A DNA stretch of 18,529 nucleotides from an uncultured Granulicatella sp. (GCA_947254045.1 CAMYBO010000008.1:1-18529); one strand, 5' to 3'; counted from the stretch's first letter, positions 7,476-15,744 are shown. Numbers and translations are program-made. The notes: generated by a model not told the origin, from the letters alone.

Positions 7476-8492
7476 ATGAAATTACTAACAATAGCAGTTC
7501 CATGCTATAATTCACAAGAATATATGAATTACTGTGTCCGATCATTAGTGACAGGTGGAGATTTAGTAGAAGTTTTAATCATTAATGATGGTTCAAGTGA
7601 TGAAACACAGAAAATAGCAGAAAAGTTTGAACAACAATATCCAGGTATCGTCCGTGCGATTTCTCAAGAAAATAAAGGGCATGGTGGTGCTGTGAATACA
7701 GGCATGCAACACGCAACTGGGAAATATTTTAAAGTAGTGGATAGCGATGATTGGGTCGATGTTCGTGCTTATTTAAAAATTTTAGAACACTTACAACAAT
7801 TAGAAGAAACGCAAGAAGAAGTTGATGTAGTCATTACAAACTTTGTTTATGAAAAAGAACAAGCTCGAAGAAAGAAAATTATGAGATATCAATCTTCATT
7901 TCCAGAAAATAAAGTGTTCACTTGGGATGATGCAAAGCCACTTCGTAAAGGAAAGTATATGATGATGCATTCCTTGATCTATCGACTAGAAATTTTAAAA
8001 CAATCAAAACTACAATTACCAGAACATACTTTTTATGTGGATAATTTATTTGTGTTTATTCCACTACAGTATTGTAAGAAATTGTATTATATAAATGTTG
8101 ATTTTTACCGTTACTTTATCGGTCGAGAAGATCAATCCGTTAATGAACAAGTGATGATTCGCAGAATTGATCAACAAATTAAGGTGAATCAATTATTGAT
8201 GGAAGCTTATCATAGTGATTGGGAATTTCCAAAAGTATTAAAGGATTATTTATTGAATCATTTAGAAATTACAACATTGATTTCGTGTGCTTTACTCAAT
8301 AAAGCTGGCACACCAGAACACCAAGAGAAAAAGAGAGCTTTATTAGAAAGATTAAAAGAAAGTAATCTTCTTGTTTATAAAGAAATTCGTAAAAATGTGA
8401 TTAGTAAAATTGCCATGAACAACAATGAACCTGCTAGACAAATGTCGAATATGATTTATACAGTGACTCAAAAAATATTTGGTTTTAATTAA
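7476..8492 (+). CDS. Family 2 glycosyltransferase
   Basis: This is a 338-aa cytoplasmic GT-A fold glycosyltransferase of family GT2. The N-terminal domain has the strand-and-turn start LTIAVPCYNS (residues 4-13), the nucleotide-sugar motif NDGSSD (37-42), the HGGAVNTG segment (69-76) and a DxD-like metal site DSDDW (89-93). The C-terminal ~200 residues are helical and basic with no membrane helix, so it probably binds the membrane through its polysaccharide partner or acts on a lipid-linked acceptor. Sugar donor and acceptor cannot be read from the sequence. Its neighbour is glf, which makes UDP-galactofuranose, so a galactofuranosyl or similar transfer is a reasonable guess only. It has its own promoter and terminator, so it is not in an operon with glf. 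Confidence 0.9.
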   Translation: MKLLTIAVPCYNSQEYMNYCVRSLVTGGDLVEVLIINDGSSDETQKIAEKFEQQYPGIVRAISQENKGHGGAVNTGMQHATGKYFKVVDSDDWVDVRAYLKILEHLQQLEETQEEVDVVITNFVYEKEQARRKKIMRYQSSFPENKVFTWDDAKPLRKGKYMMMHSLIYRLEILKQSKLQLPEHTFYVDNLFVFIPLQYCKKLYYINVDFYRYFIGREDQSVNEQVMIRRIDQQIKVNQLLMEAYHSDWEFPKVLKDYLLNHLEITTLISCALLNKAGTPEHQEKKRALLERLKESNLLVYKEIRKNVISKIAMNNNEPARQMSNMIYTVTQKIFGFN

Positions 8493-8505
8493 AATTAGGA
8501 TAAAT

Positions 8506-8548
8506 GACTTTTCTAAAAGTTGCTAACGCATGATGGAGAAGTCTTTTT
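8506..8548 (+). terminator. Terminator after GT2 gene
   Basis: GACTTTTC (8506-8513) pairs with GAGAAGTC (8536-8543) across a 22-base loop, followed by TTTTT (8544-8548). The 13-base right side GAGAAGTCTTTTT recurs exactly at 15821-15833 after pgm. Confidence 0.75.
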
Positions 8549-8591
8549 GTCTATATCTAAAAACGTTGAGAATGCTATCTTTAGTGAACTA

Positions 8592-8600
8592 TGTTAGAAT
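8592..8600 (+). promoter_or_regulatory. Extended -10 promoter of glf
   Basis: TGTTAGAAT is an extended -10 element. TTGAGA at 8566-8571 is too far from it (23 bases) to be its normal -35 but would fit a -10 at TATGTT (8590-8595). Either option gives a leader of about 25-30 bases before the glf start. Confidence 0.55.
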
Positions 8601-8631
8601 GAGATTAATGAATGTTAAGGGGAACAAATAG

Positions 8632-9744
8632 ATGACATATGATTATTTAGTAGTCGGTGCAGGATTGTTTGGAGCAACTTTTGCACGTGAAGCTGCTAAT
8701 CGAGGATTTAAAGTAAAAGTAATTGAAAAACGTTCGCATATTGCAGGAAATATTTATACAAAAGAAGTGGAAGGAATTCAAGTTCATGAATATGGAGCTC
8801 ATATTTTCCATACGAGTGATAAAAGAATTTGGGACTATGTGCATCAATTTGCCACATTTAATCGTTATACAAATACACCTGTTGCGAACTTTAATGGAGA
8901 GATTTATAACTTACCATTTAATATGAATACTTTTAATAAATTATGGGGTGTTGTAACTCCGCAAGAAGCGGCAGCTAAAATTGAGGAACAACGAGCGGTG
9001 TTAAAAGGAAAAACTCCTGAGAACTTGGAAGAACAAGCAATCTCTTTAGTAGGGGAAGATGTCTATTACAAGTTAATCAAAGGTTATACGGAAAAACAAT
9101 GGGGACGTTCTGCTACAGAATTACCAACCTTTATTATTCGTCGTTTACCTGTTCGATATACGTATGACAATAATTATTTCAACGATACGTATCAAGGAAT
9201 TCCAATTGGTGGATATACTCAAATGGTTGAAAATATGTTTAATCATGAAAATATTGAAGTGGAATTCAATGTTGATTTTTTTGAGAAAAAAGAAGAGTAT
9301 TTACAAAGCGGTGCTAAAATTATTTTTACAGGAATGATTGATGAGTTCTTCAATTATGAATTGGGAACTTTAGAATATCGTAGTCTACGCTTTGAAACAG
9401 AAGTGTTAGACACAGAAAACTTCCAAGGAAATGCAGTTGTGAATTATACGGATCGTGAAACTCCATATACTCGTATTATCGAACATAAACATTTTGAATT
9501 TGGAACACAAGAGAAGACAGTCATTACAAAAGAATATCCATCAGATTGGGAAAAAGGTCAAGAACCTTATTATCCAGTCAATAACCAACAAAATAATGAT
9601 TTATATGCTAAATATAAAAAACTAGCTCAAACAGTCCCTCAAGTAATCTTTGGAGGACGTTTAGGTCAATATCGCTATTATGATATGCACCAAGTAATTG
9701 CAGCTGCGTTAGAAGTAGTGAAGCAAGAATTTAAGGAAAAATAA
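8632..9744 (+). CDS. glf: UDP-galactopyranose mutase
   Basis: This 370-aa flavoenzyme converts UDP-galactopyranose to UDP-galactofuranose in the cytoplasm, the precursor of galactofuranose in capsules, exopolysaccharides and wall glycans. It starts with the FAD-binding dinucleotide fold (GAGLFG, residues 9-14; acidic end of strand 2 at E32). The family segment EYGAHIFHT (53-61), substrate residues in YTEKQWGR (152-159), and RLPVRYTYDNNYFND with the active-site arginine at 175 follow. The C-terminal GGRLGQYRYYDMHQ closes the FAD site. Length is standard. AAGGGG at 8617-8622 is the ribosome-binding site. It has its own promoter and a strong terminator. No capsule cluster surrounds it: only one glycosyltransferase gene is adjacent, so the rest of the pathway must be elsewhere. 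Confidence 0.96.
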   Translation: MTYDYLVVGAGLFGATFAREAANRGFKVKVIEKRSHIAGNIYTKEVEGIQVHEYGAHIFHTSDKRIWDYVHQFATFNRYTNTPVANFNGEIYNLPFNMNTFNKLWGVVTPQEAAAKIEEQRAVLKGKTPENLEEQAISLVGEDVYYKLIKGYTEKQWGRSATELPTFIIRRLPVRYTYDNNYFNDTYQGIPIGGYTQMVENMFNHENIEVEFNVDFFEKKEEYLQSGAKIIFTGMIDEFFNYELGTLEYRSLRFETEVLDTENFQGNAVVNYTDRETPYTRIIEHKHFEFGTQEKTVITKEYPSDWEKGQEPYYPVNNQQNNDLYAKYKKLAQTVPQVIFGGRLGQYRYYDMHQVIAAALEVVKQEFKEK

Positions 9745-9748
9745 TTAA

Positions 9749-9783
9749 TAAGGAGGACGTTTTTAGGACGCCTCCTTATTTTA
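9749..9783 (+). terminator. Terminator after glf
   Basis: TAAGGAGG (9749-9756) pairs with CCTCCTTA (9771-9778). A bulged A and a CG/CG pair extend the stem inside, with a 9-base loop, and a T-rich tail TTTTATT follows. Because the arms are symmetric it may also stop transcripts from the opposing LysR gene, though the tail on that side is less T-rich. Confidence 0.85.
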
Positions 9784-9873
9784 TTATAAGAAATAATAAT
9801 CATGGCATAAAAAATTCTAATTGGTAATTATTCCGAAGAAGCGGTACAATTCAATTAGTGAATGCTTGAACAA

Positions 9874-10779
9874 TTATTTTGTGCTTGGAAATGCATCATA
9901 CTTTCTTATTAATTGAACGAATTCTTCAATTATGGGAGAACTTGGTGATGTAGTTTTAGTCGCCAATCCAATAGGAAAGAAAGAATGCTTATCTTTTAAA
10001 GGAATCCATACTAATTCAGCATCGGTATAATAGGATTGATATTGAGTAGCCATTAAGCAAACGGTATTCAATGTTTTAACACTCGATAAAACAACTTCCC
10101 AATTATCATCTGTATATAAAATATGAGGATGAATATTAAATTTTTTAGCTTGAGAATGCAAAAATTGTCCAAGAGTATATTGGGGCGGTAAGGTAGAGAA
10201 AGATTGAGTCGCTAATTCTTCAAAAGTGAGAGTGTTTCGGTTAGCTAGAGTGTGATTTTTTGAAACGACAATACTAATATCATAGCCAAGTTTTGGATTT
10301 GAAAAAGGTTCTAATGTAATAGAGGATTCATATTTAGGAAATGATAAGATTCCTAAATCAATGTCTCCTTTGGCTAATTTTTGTTGCAATTCATAAGAAC
10401 CACCTTGCACCATAGTGAGCTCTACATTTGGATGGGAAAACATATAATTAGAAAAAAGAGGCATAAATTCCATTGCGAATAGTGTTGGGAGCCCAATTCG
10501 AATAGAGTGTTTGGAAGTCGTTTGAAGTTGGTGCATTTGTTGTGTTAATTGTTCAAATTGTTTTACTAAAATTTTTCCTTTCTCATACAATAATTGACCA
10601 CTTGTAGTGAGTTGCTTTTTATTTGAAGATTGTATAAATAAACGAGAGTTAAATTCTTGTTCTAATTTTTTAACCGTTTGAGAGAGGGTAGGTTGTGTTA
10701 TAAAGAGACTTTTTGCAGCATCGGAAAAGCTATGATGTTCAACGATGCTAATAAAGTACATGAGTTGCTTAATGTCCAT
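9874..10779 (-). CDS. LysR-family regulator, divergent to panE-like gene
   Basis: This 301-aa LysR-type regulator has an N-terminal winged helix-turn-helix (residues 1-60; FSDAAKSLFITQPTLSQTVKKLEQEF) and a long linker helix. A two-lobed effector-binding domain (about 90-290) follows and contains IGLPTLFAMEFMPLF. The start at 10779 is chosen because GGAG (10787-10790, minus strand) is 7 bases away; an ATG at 10785 lies only one base from that GGAG and would add MI. It is the only minus-strand gene here. It shares a ~90-base divergent promoter region with the PanE-like/PfoR-like genes, the classic layout of a LysR protein that controls the neighbouring operon. The effector is unknown; the reductase substrate or product is a plausible ligand. 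Confidence 0.93.
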   Translation of the reverse strand: MDIKQLMYFISIVEHHSFSDAAKSLFITQPTLSQTVKKLEQEFNSRLFIQSSNKKQLTTSGQLLYEKGKILVKQFEQLTQQMHQLQTTSKHSIRIGLPTLFAMEFMPLFSNYMFSHPNVELTMVQGGSYELQQKLAKGDIDLGILSFPKYESSITLEPFSNPKLGYDISIVVSKNHTLANRNTLTFEELATQSFSTLPPQYTLGQFLHSQAKKFNIHPHILYTDDNWEVVLSSVKTLNTVCLMATQYQSYYTDAELVWIPLKDKHSFFPIGLATKTTSPSSPIIEEFVQLIRKYDAFPSTK

Positions 10780-10790
10780 AATCATTCTCC

Positions 10791-10819
10791 ATTCTAGTTT
10801 TTTATTATTATTTTAACAA
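10791..10819 (-). promoter_or_regulatory. Promoter of divergent LysR gene
   Basis: On the minus strand TTGTTA (10819-10814) and TAGAAT (10796-10791) are separated by 17 bases, a good sigma-A promoter. Transcription would begin near 10784-10786, at or beside the upstream ATG (10785-10783), so an mRNA from this promoter would be nearly leaderless. The same region must hold the activation site for the panE-like gene on the other strand. Confidence 0.45.
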
Positions 10820-10869
10820 GCAAATTTATGAACTTCAATGGAGGAAAGTAAAAAATAGGAGGAATTGGT

Positions 10870-11811
10870 ATGAAAATTGTAATTGCAGGAGCAGGGGCAA
10901 TGGGAAGTCGTTTCGGAGTGATGTTACATCAAGCTGGACACGAGGTGTTATTTGTAGATGGTTGGGAAAATCATGTTCAGGCAATCAATGAACAGGGACT
11001 GCATGTAAATGATAATGGAGAAGAAAAAGTATTTCATATTCCAGCAGTATTGCAGTCAAAAGTAAAAGAGGATACGCAAGCTGATTTAATTATTTTATTT
11101 ACAAAAGCAATGCAATTAGATCAAATGTTACAAGATATTCAATCGTTGATTCATTCGGACACAAAAATTCTATGTTTATTAAATGGAATTGGACATGAAG
11201 AAATCATTGAAAAATATGTTGCACCTACTCATATTTTATTAGGAAATACAATGTGGACATCTGGAATGAATGGACCTGGAAAAGTAACGTTATTTGGTAA
11301 TGGAACGGTAGCGTTGAAAAATTTAGCATCAGAGGGAGTAGAGGATGCTAAAGAAGTAGTAGACGTGTTAAATTCAGGTGGGCTTAATGCAACATATTCT
11401 GAAAATATTTTATTTGCCATTTATAAAAAAGCTTGTGTCAATGGAACAATGAATGGACTTTGTACTATTTTAGATTCGAATATGGCTGATTTTGGAGAAA
11501 CAACTACGGCTCATGAAATTGTTAAATCTATCGTTACAGAGTTTTCATTAGTTGCAAAAAATGAAAATGTTGAATTAAATGTGAAAGAAATTGTTGATTA
11601 CATTGAAATGAATTGTTATAATCGTGACACAATCGGTCTTCATCATCCATCGATGCATCAAGATTTAATATTGAATAATCGTTTAACGGAGATTGATTAT
11701 ATTAATGGAGCAGTGGTTAGAAAAGGTAAGAAATACGGGGTTCCAACACCTTATTGTGCCTTTTTAACATCATTGATTCATTGTAAAGAGCAAATTTTGA
11801 AAGCCCACTAA
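10870..11811 (+). CDS. PanE-family ketopantoate/2-oxoacid reductase
   Basis: This 313-aa NADPH-dependent reductase belongs to the ketopantoate reductase (PanE/ApbA) family. It shows the Rossmann motif GAGAMG (residues 7-12), NGIG (105-108) with the conserved Asn, YKKACVN (185-191) holding the likely catalytic lysine K187 and N191, SMHQD (261-265), and the TEIDYINGAV segment (273-282) with the conserved acidic residue E274. All key residues match E. coli PanE by position, so it should be active. The substrate is less sure: family members in lactic acid bacteria also reduce branched 2-oxoacids to D-2-hydroxyacids, and no other pantothenate gene is nearby. AGGAGGA at 10857-10863 is an excellent ribosome-binding site. 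A divergent LysR gene and a downstream PfoR-like membrane protein gene suggest a regulated uptake-plus-reduction role. Confidence 0.85.
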   Translation: MKIVIAGAGAMGSRFGVMLHQAGHEVLFVDGWENHVQAINEQGLHVNDNGEEKVFHIPAVLQSKVKEDTQADLIILFTKAMQLDQMLQDIQSLIHSDTKILCLLNGIGHEEIIEKYVAPTHILLGNTMWTSGMNGPGKVTLFGNGTVALKNLASEGVEDAKEVVDVLNSGGLNATYSENILFAIYKKACVNGTMNGLCTILDSNMADFGETTTAHEIVKSIVTEFSLVAKNENVELNVKEIVDYIEMNCYNRDTIGLHHPSMHQDLILNNRLTEIDYINGAVVRKGKKYGVPTPYCAFLTSLIHCKEQILKAH

Positions 11812-11909
11812 TAAAAGGTAGCGAAAGGGTGGGAATTTATTTGTGAAGTATTTCTGAAAAGTTTCAATAGCTTTTATAAAGGGGTAAACAAAAAGAAAGA
11901 AGGAGTTAT

Positions 11910-12953
11910 ATGGAAGCTCAAGAAAAAATGACTGCAAAAGTCTTTATCAATAAAATCTTACAAGGAACTGCATTAGGGGTAATTATCGGTTTAATTCCAA
12001 ACGCTGTATTATCTGCAATTTTAAAATATTTTAGTCAATATCCACTAGCAGTTCAAATCACACAAATCGCTGTGATTTTCCAATTGGCAACACCATTAAT
12101 TATCGGTGCATTAATTGCTTTACAATTTGGTTTTAAACCAATGCCGATGATGGTTACAGCAGGAGCATGTTTCGTTGCATCAGGTGTTGTAAAATTCAAT
12201 CCAGAACTAGGAAAATATGTTGGAGCTGGTACTGGGGACTTAATTAATACAATGTTAACAGCTGCAATTGCGGTATTAGCATTAATGTGGATTAAAGATA
12301 AATTCGGTTCTACAGCTGTAGTTGCGATGCCAATCGTAGTCGGTGTAGGTGCTGCATTTATCGGATTACAATTATTACCATTCGTTGCGAAATTAACAGC
12401 AGGAATCGGTGCAATCATTAATGAATTCACTCATTTACAACCAATTTTAATGTCTATTTTAATTGTATGTTCATTTGCATTCTTAATTATTTCACCAATT
12501 TCAACAGTTGCGATTGGTTTAGCAATTCAATTAAACGGTGTGTCTGCAGGGGCTGCTGCGATGGGTGTTGCTGTTACAGCGGTAGTATTAGTGGTTCATT
12601 CATGGAAAGTAAATAATTCAGGAGTTACTTTAGCGATTGCTTTAGGTGCTATGAAATTAATGATGCCAAACTTATTCAAGTATCCAATTATTTTAGTGCC
12701 AACTTTAACAACAGCTGTGATTTCTGCGATTCCAGTTGCATTATTTAGTGTGAGTGGTACTCCTCAATCTGCTGGTTTTGGTTTAGTGGGTTTAGTAGGA
12801 CCTCTAGCTTCTATCGATGCAGGATTAAGCATTGCTTTAGCAGTCGTTGCATGGTTAGTTGTACCAGTTGTTGCAGCATTAGCAACTAAATTTGTATATG
12901 AAAATGTATTAAAATTATACGATTCTAATGTGGTATTTAAATTCCAACAATAA
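11910..12953 (+). CDS. PfoR-like (COG3641) EIIC-type membrane protein
   Basis: This is a 347-aa, highly hydrophobic protein with about eight to ten membrane helices. It resembles the PTS EIIC-2/PfoR family, named after a protein once thought to regulate perfringolysin in Clostridium perfringens and now seen as a membrane transporter-like protein. Typical segments include the N-terminal ILQGTALGVIIGLIPNA, ISPISTVAIGLA near the middle, and a SGTPQSAGFGLVGLVGP loop. No EIIA, EIIB or HPr-like domain is attached or nearby, so ordinary PTS phosphorylation of a sugar cannot be assumed; it may work as a secondary transporter. GGAG (11902-11905) is rather close to the ATG (4 bases). It follows the PanE-like gene by 98 bases with no terminator between, so cotranscription is likely, perhaps with an extra weak promoter. 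Assignment is from recalled family resemblance. Confidence 0.78.
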   Translation: MEAQEKMTAKVFINKILQGTALGVIIGLIPNAVLSAILKYFSQYPLAVQITQIAVIFQLATPLIIGALIALQFGFKPMPMMVTAGACFVASGVVKFNPELGKYVGAGTGDLINTMLTAAIAVLALMWIKDKFGSTAVVAMPIVVGVGAAFIGLQLLPFVAKLTAGIGAIINEFTHLQPILMSILIVCSFAFLIISPISTVAIGLAIQLNGVSAGAAAMGVAVTAVVLVVHSWKVNNSGVTLAIALGAMKLMMPNLFKYPIILVPTLTTAVISAIPVALFSVSGTPQSAGFGLVGLVGPLASIDAGLSIALAVVAWLVVPVVAALATKFVYENVLKLYDSNVVFKFQQ

Positions 12954-12970
12954 TATGAATTGATTAAAAG

Positions 12971-12997
12971 AACTGGGCTTCAAGCTCAGTTTTTTTT
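12971..12997 (+). terminator. Terminator after PfoR-like gene
   Basis: AACTGGGCT (12971-12979) pairs with AGCTCAGTT (12983-12991) with one G-U pair and a 3-base loop. Eight T residues (12990-12997) follow. It ends the PanE-like/PfoR-like unit. Confidence 0.9.
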
Positions 12998-13039
12998 ATT
13001 TGCGGAAACTATAGGGTAGCATGAAATTAAAATCTCATT

Positions 13040-13045
13040 TATAAT
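13040..13045 (+). promoter_or_regulatory. -10 box of CpsY-like regulator gene
   Basis: A perfect TATAAT stands 30 bases before the start codon. The -35 position (TAGCAT at 13017-13022, 17-base spacing) is poor, so the promoter may be weak or need an activator. Confidence 0.5.
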
Positions 13046-13074
13046 AAAGGTAAGATGGCAAAAGGAGAAAAAAT

Positions 13075-14007
13075 ATGCGTATTCAACAATTAATTTATTT
13101 AGAAAAAATTGCAGAAAAAGGATCCATTAATGAAGCCGCAAAAGATTTATTTTTAACTCAACCAAGTCTATCAAATGCCATGAAAGATTTAGAGCAAGAA
13201 ATGAATATTCAATTATTGATTCGGCATAAAAATGGAGTTTCTTTAACTGAAGAAGGTAGAGAGTTTTTAGTATATGCTAGACAAATATTGGATCAAGTAA
13301 ACTTGATGGAAGAAAAATATAAACGTAAAACAAAACGGAAACGTGATTTCTCAGTTTCAGCTCAGCACTATGCGTTTGTCGTTCATGCTTTCGTTGAATT
13401 AATCCGTCAAGAAGCTGGTGATGAATATCAATTTACGCTAAGAGAAACAGAAACTCAAAATATTTTAGAAGACTTAATGAAATTCAAAAGTGAGTTAGGA
13501 ATTTTATATTTAAATAATTTTAACCGTCAAGTGATGAAAAAGTTGTTTAAAGAGAAAAACTTAGAATTTACGCCACTGTTCACAGCAAAACCTCACGTGT
13601 TTATTAGTAGAGAGAATCCATTAGCTTCTCAATCTAATATTACACTAGAAGAATTGGAAGACTATCCTTATTTATCTTATGAGCAAGGAGAAGAAAATTC
13701 CTTCTATTTTGCTGAAGAGATTTTAAGTACAATGGAACATAAGAAGAGTATTAAAGTTAGTGACCGTGCAACAATTTTTAACTTAATGGTCGGACTAAAT
13801 GGTTATACGATTAGTTCGGGAATTATTAGTAGTGAATTGAATGATGATAAAATTGTGGCAATTCCATTAGCGATTGAGGATGAATTAGAAATTGGCTATT
13901 TAAAACATCATCAAATGGAATTATCACCTGTAGCACATATTTTTTTAGAATTATTAATTACTCATATTCGTGGATATGGATTTGAAGTAGCAACAGTATT
14001 AGAATAA
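13075..14007 (+). CDS. LysR-family regulator, CpsY/MtaR-like
   Basis: This is a 310-aa LysR-type regulator. The N-terminal winged helix-turn-helix has GSINEAAKDLFLTQPSLSNAMKDLE at about 16-40, then the linker helix (about 60-90, ending in a Lys/Arg-rich stretch), and an effector domain with SVSAQHYAFVVHAFVELI. The segments YLSYEQGEENSFYFAEE and SDRATIFNLMVGLNGYTI closely recall streptococcal CpsY and MtaR, which control methionine uptake and envelope-related genes. The match is from memory, so specificity is uncertain. AAAGGAG at 13061-13067 lies 7 bases from the ATG. It ends 24 bases before pgm with no terminator between, so read-through into pgm is expected; it might autoregulate and thereby tune pgm. 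Confidence 0.9.
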   Translation: MRIQQLIYLEKIAEKGSINEAAKDLFLTQPSLSNAMKDLEQEMNIQLLIRHKNGVSLTEEGREFLVYARQILDQVNLMEEKYKRKTKRKRDFSVSAQHYAFVVHAFVELIRQEAGDEYQFTLRETETQNILEDLMKFKSELGILYLNNFNRQVMKKLFKEKNLEFTPLFTAKPHVFISRENPLASQSNITLEELEDYPYLSYEQGEENSFYFAEEILSTMEHKKSIKVSDRATIFNLMVGLNGYTISSGIISSELNDDKIVAIPLAIEDELEIGYLKHHQMELSPVAHIFLELLITHIRGYGFEVATVLE

Positions 14008-14031
14008 AAATGGTTAAAGGAGATTGAGCAT

Positions 14032-15744
14032 ATGAGTTGGCAAAATGTAGTAGAAAAATGGGAAAAGTTTGAAGGATTAGAAGATTATTTAAAAACACAA
14101 TTAGAGAACTTTTCTGAAAAAGAAAAAGAAGAAGCGTTCTATGCTCCATTAGAGTTTGGAACAGCAGGGATGCGTGGAATCGTTGGACCAGGGATTAACC
14201 GTATGAATATTTATACGGTTCGTCAAGCGACAGAAGGGTTAGCACGATTAATCGAAACATATGGAGAAGAAGCGAAAAAACGTGGAGTAGCAATCGCTCA
14301 TGATTCACGTCATTTTTCTCCTGAATTTGCATTAGAATCCGCAAAAGTTTTAGTAAAACATGGAATTAAAGCTTATGTATTTGAAGATTTAAGACCAACA
14401 CCTGAATTATCTTATGCAGTTCGTCATTTGCATACATTTGCAGGAATTATGATTACAGCTAGTCATAATCCAGCTGCTTATAATGGATATAAAGTATACG
14501 GTGAAGATGGAGGACAAATGCCTCCAAAAGATGCGGATGCTTTAACAGAATATGTTCGTCAAGTTGAAAATCCATTAGTAGTGGAAGTAGTGACAAAAGA
14601 AGAATTAGAACAATCAGCATTATTTGAATGGATTGGTGAAGCAGTAGATGCAGCATATTTAGAAGAAATTAAATCTGTTTCTGTCAATCCAGCCTTATTA
14701 TCAGATATAAAAGATTTATCAGTTGTGTATACTCCATTACACGGAACAGGATTAATGTTAACAAAACGTGCATTAGATCAAGCTGGATTTACAGGATTAC
14801 ATGTTGTATCAGAACAAGCTGTGCCAGATGGAGACTTTACAACGGTGAAATCTCCAAACCCTGAAGAAGCTGGTGCATTTGAATATGCGATTCGTTTAGG
14901 AGAAGAAACTAAAGCGGATGTATTATTAGCAACAGACCCAGATGCAGATAGAATGGGTGCAGCCGTACGCCAACCTGATGGAACTTATCAAGTCATTACA
15001 GGAAACCAAATTGCAGCAATCTTATTAGATTACTTATTATTTGCCCATCAAAAAGCAGGAACATTACCAGCTAATGCTGCTGCTGTAAAATCAATTGTAT
15101 CTAGTGAATTACCAACAGTGATTGCAGAACATTATGGTGCGAAAATGGTAAATGTATTAACTGGATTCAAATTTATTGCAGAACAAATTAAAAACTATGA
15201 AGAAACAAATGCTCATACATTTATGTTTGGATTTGAAGAAAGTTATGGCTATTTAGTTCAACCGTTTGTTCGTGATAAAGATGCGATTCAAGCAGTATTG
15301 TTATTAACAGAAGTAGCAGCTCACTTCAAGAGTGAAGGTAAAACTTTATATGACGGACTTCAAGCTTTATATGAAAAATATGGTTATTTCTTAGAAAAAA
15401 CAATTTCTGTAACCGTCCAAGGCTTAGAAGGCCCTGCTAAAATTAAAGCTTTATTAGATGGATTGCGTAAAGAAGTTCCGTCTAACTTTGGTGGTATTAA
15501 AGTAGCAGTAGCGCAAGACTTTGCGGTGAATCAACAAGTAGATGCAGAAGGCGTTGTATCTGAAATCGGCTTACCAACTTCAAATGTATTGAAATATATT
15601 TTAGAAGATGGCTCATGGATTGCAGTTAGACCAAGTGGAACAGAACCTAAAATTAAGTTCTATATGGGTGTGAAAGCTGCAACTCAAGAAGAAGCGCAAG
15701 AAAAATTAGCAAAATTCCAAAAAGACTTGGATGCATATATTTAA
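14032..15744 (+). CDS. pgm: Alpha-phosphoglucomutase
   Basis: This 570-aa enzyme of the alpha-D-phosphohexomutase superfamily interconverts glucose-6-phosphate and glucose-1-phosphate, feeding UDP-glucose for glycolipids, capsule and wall sugars. The four-domain signature is complete. FGTAGMRG (42-49) binds phosphate at the N-terminus, and TASHNP (142-147) holds the phosphorylated serine S144. DPDADR (302-307) binds magnesium, FEESYG (401-406) reads the sugar, and RPSGTEPK (533-540) binds the substrate phosphate. Length matches the PgcA/YhxB type of Firmicutes rather than the shorter GlmM. AAAGGAG at 14016-14022 is 9 bases from the ATG. It lies just after the CpsY-like regulator gene and ends before a large hairpin terminator. 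Some phosphomannomutase activity is possible. Confidence 0.96.
   Translation: MSWQNVVEKWEKFEGLEDYLKTQLENFSEKEKEEAFYAPLEFGTAGMRGIVGPGINRMNIYTVRQATEGLARLIETYGEEAKKRGVAIAHDSRHFSPEFALESAKVLVKHGIKAYVFEDLRPTPELSYAVRHLHTFAGIMITASHNPAAYNGYKVYGEDGGQMPPKDADALTEYVRQVENPLVVEVVTKEELEQSALFEWIGEAVDAAYLEEIKSVSVNPALLSDIKDLSVVYTPLHGTGLMLTKRALDQAGFTGLHVVSEQAVPDGDFTTVKSPNPEEAGAFEYAIRLGEETKADVLLATDPDADRMGAAVRQPDGTYQVITGNQIAAILLDYLLFAHQKAGTLPANAAAVKSIVSSELPTVIAEHYGAKMVNVLTGFKFIAEQIKNYEETNAHTFMFGFEESYGYLVQPFVRDKDAIQAVLLLTEVAAHFKSEGKTLYDGLQALYEKYGYFLEKTISVTVQGLEGPAKIKALLDGLRKEVPSNFGGIKVAVAQDFAVNQQVDAEGVVSEIGLPTSNVLKYILEDGSWIAVRPSGTEPKIKFYMGVKAATQEEAQEKLAKFQKDLDAYI

Noticed and set aside
8679..8694. Possible parS site inside glf (TTTTGCACGTGAAGCT)
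   Set aside because: It matches only 12 of 16 positions of the Firmicute parS consensus TGTTTCACGTGAAACA and lacks the conserved outer bases. A CACGTG at 1216-1221 in parA is weaker still, and TGTTTCA at ~818-826 is only a half site.
12053..12430. Long open frame on the minus strand within the PfoR-like gene
   Set aside because: It is an antisense shadow caused by the Ala/Ile/Val-rich codons of the membrane protein. There is no ribosome-binding site and no family resemblance.
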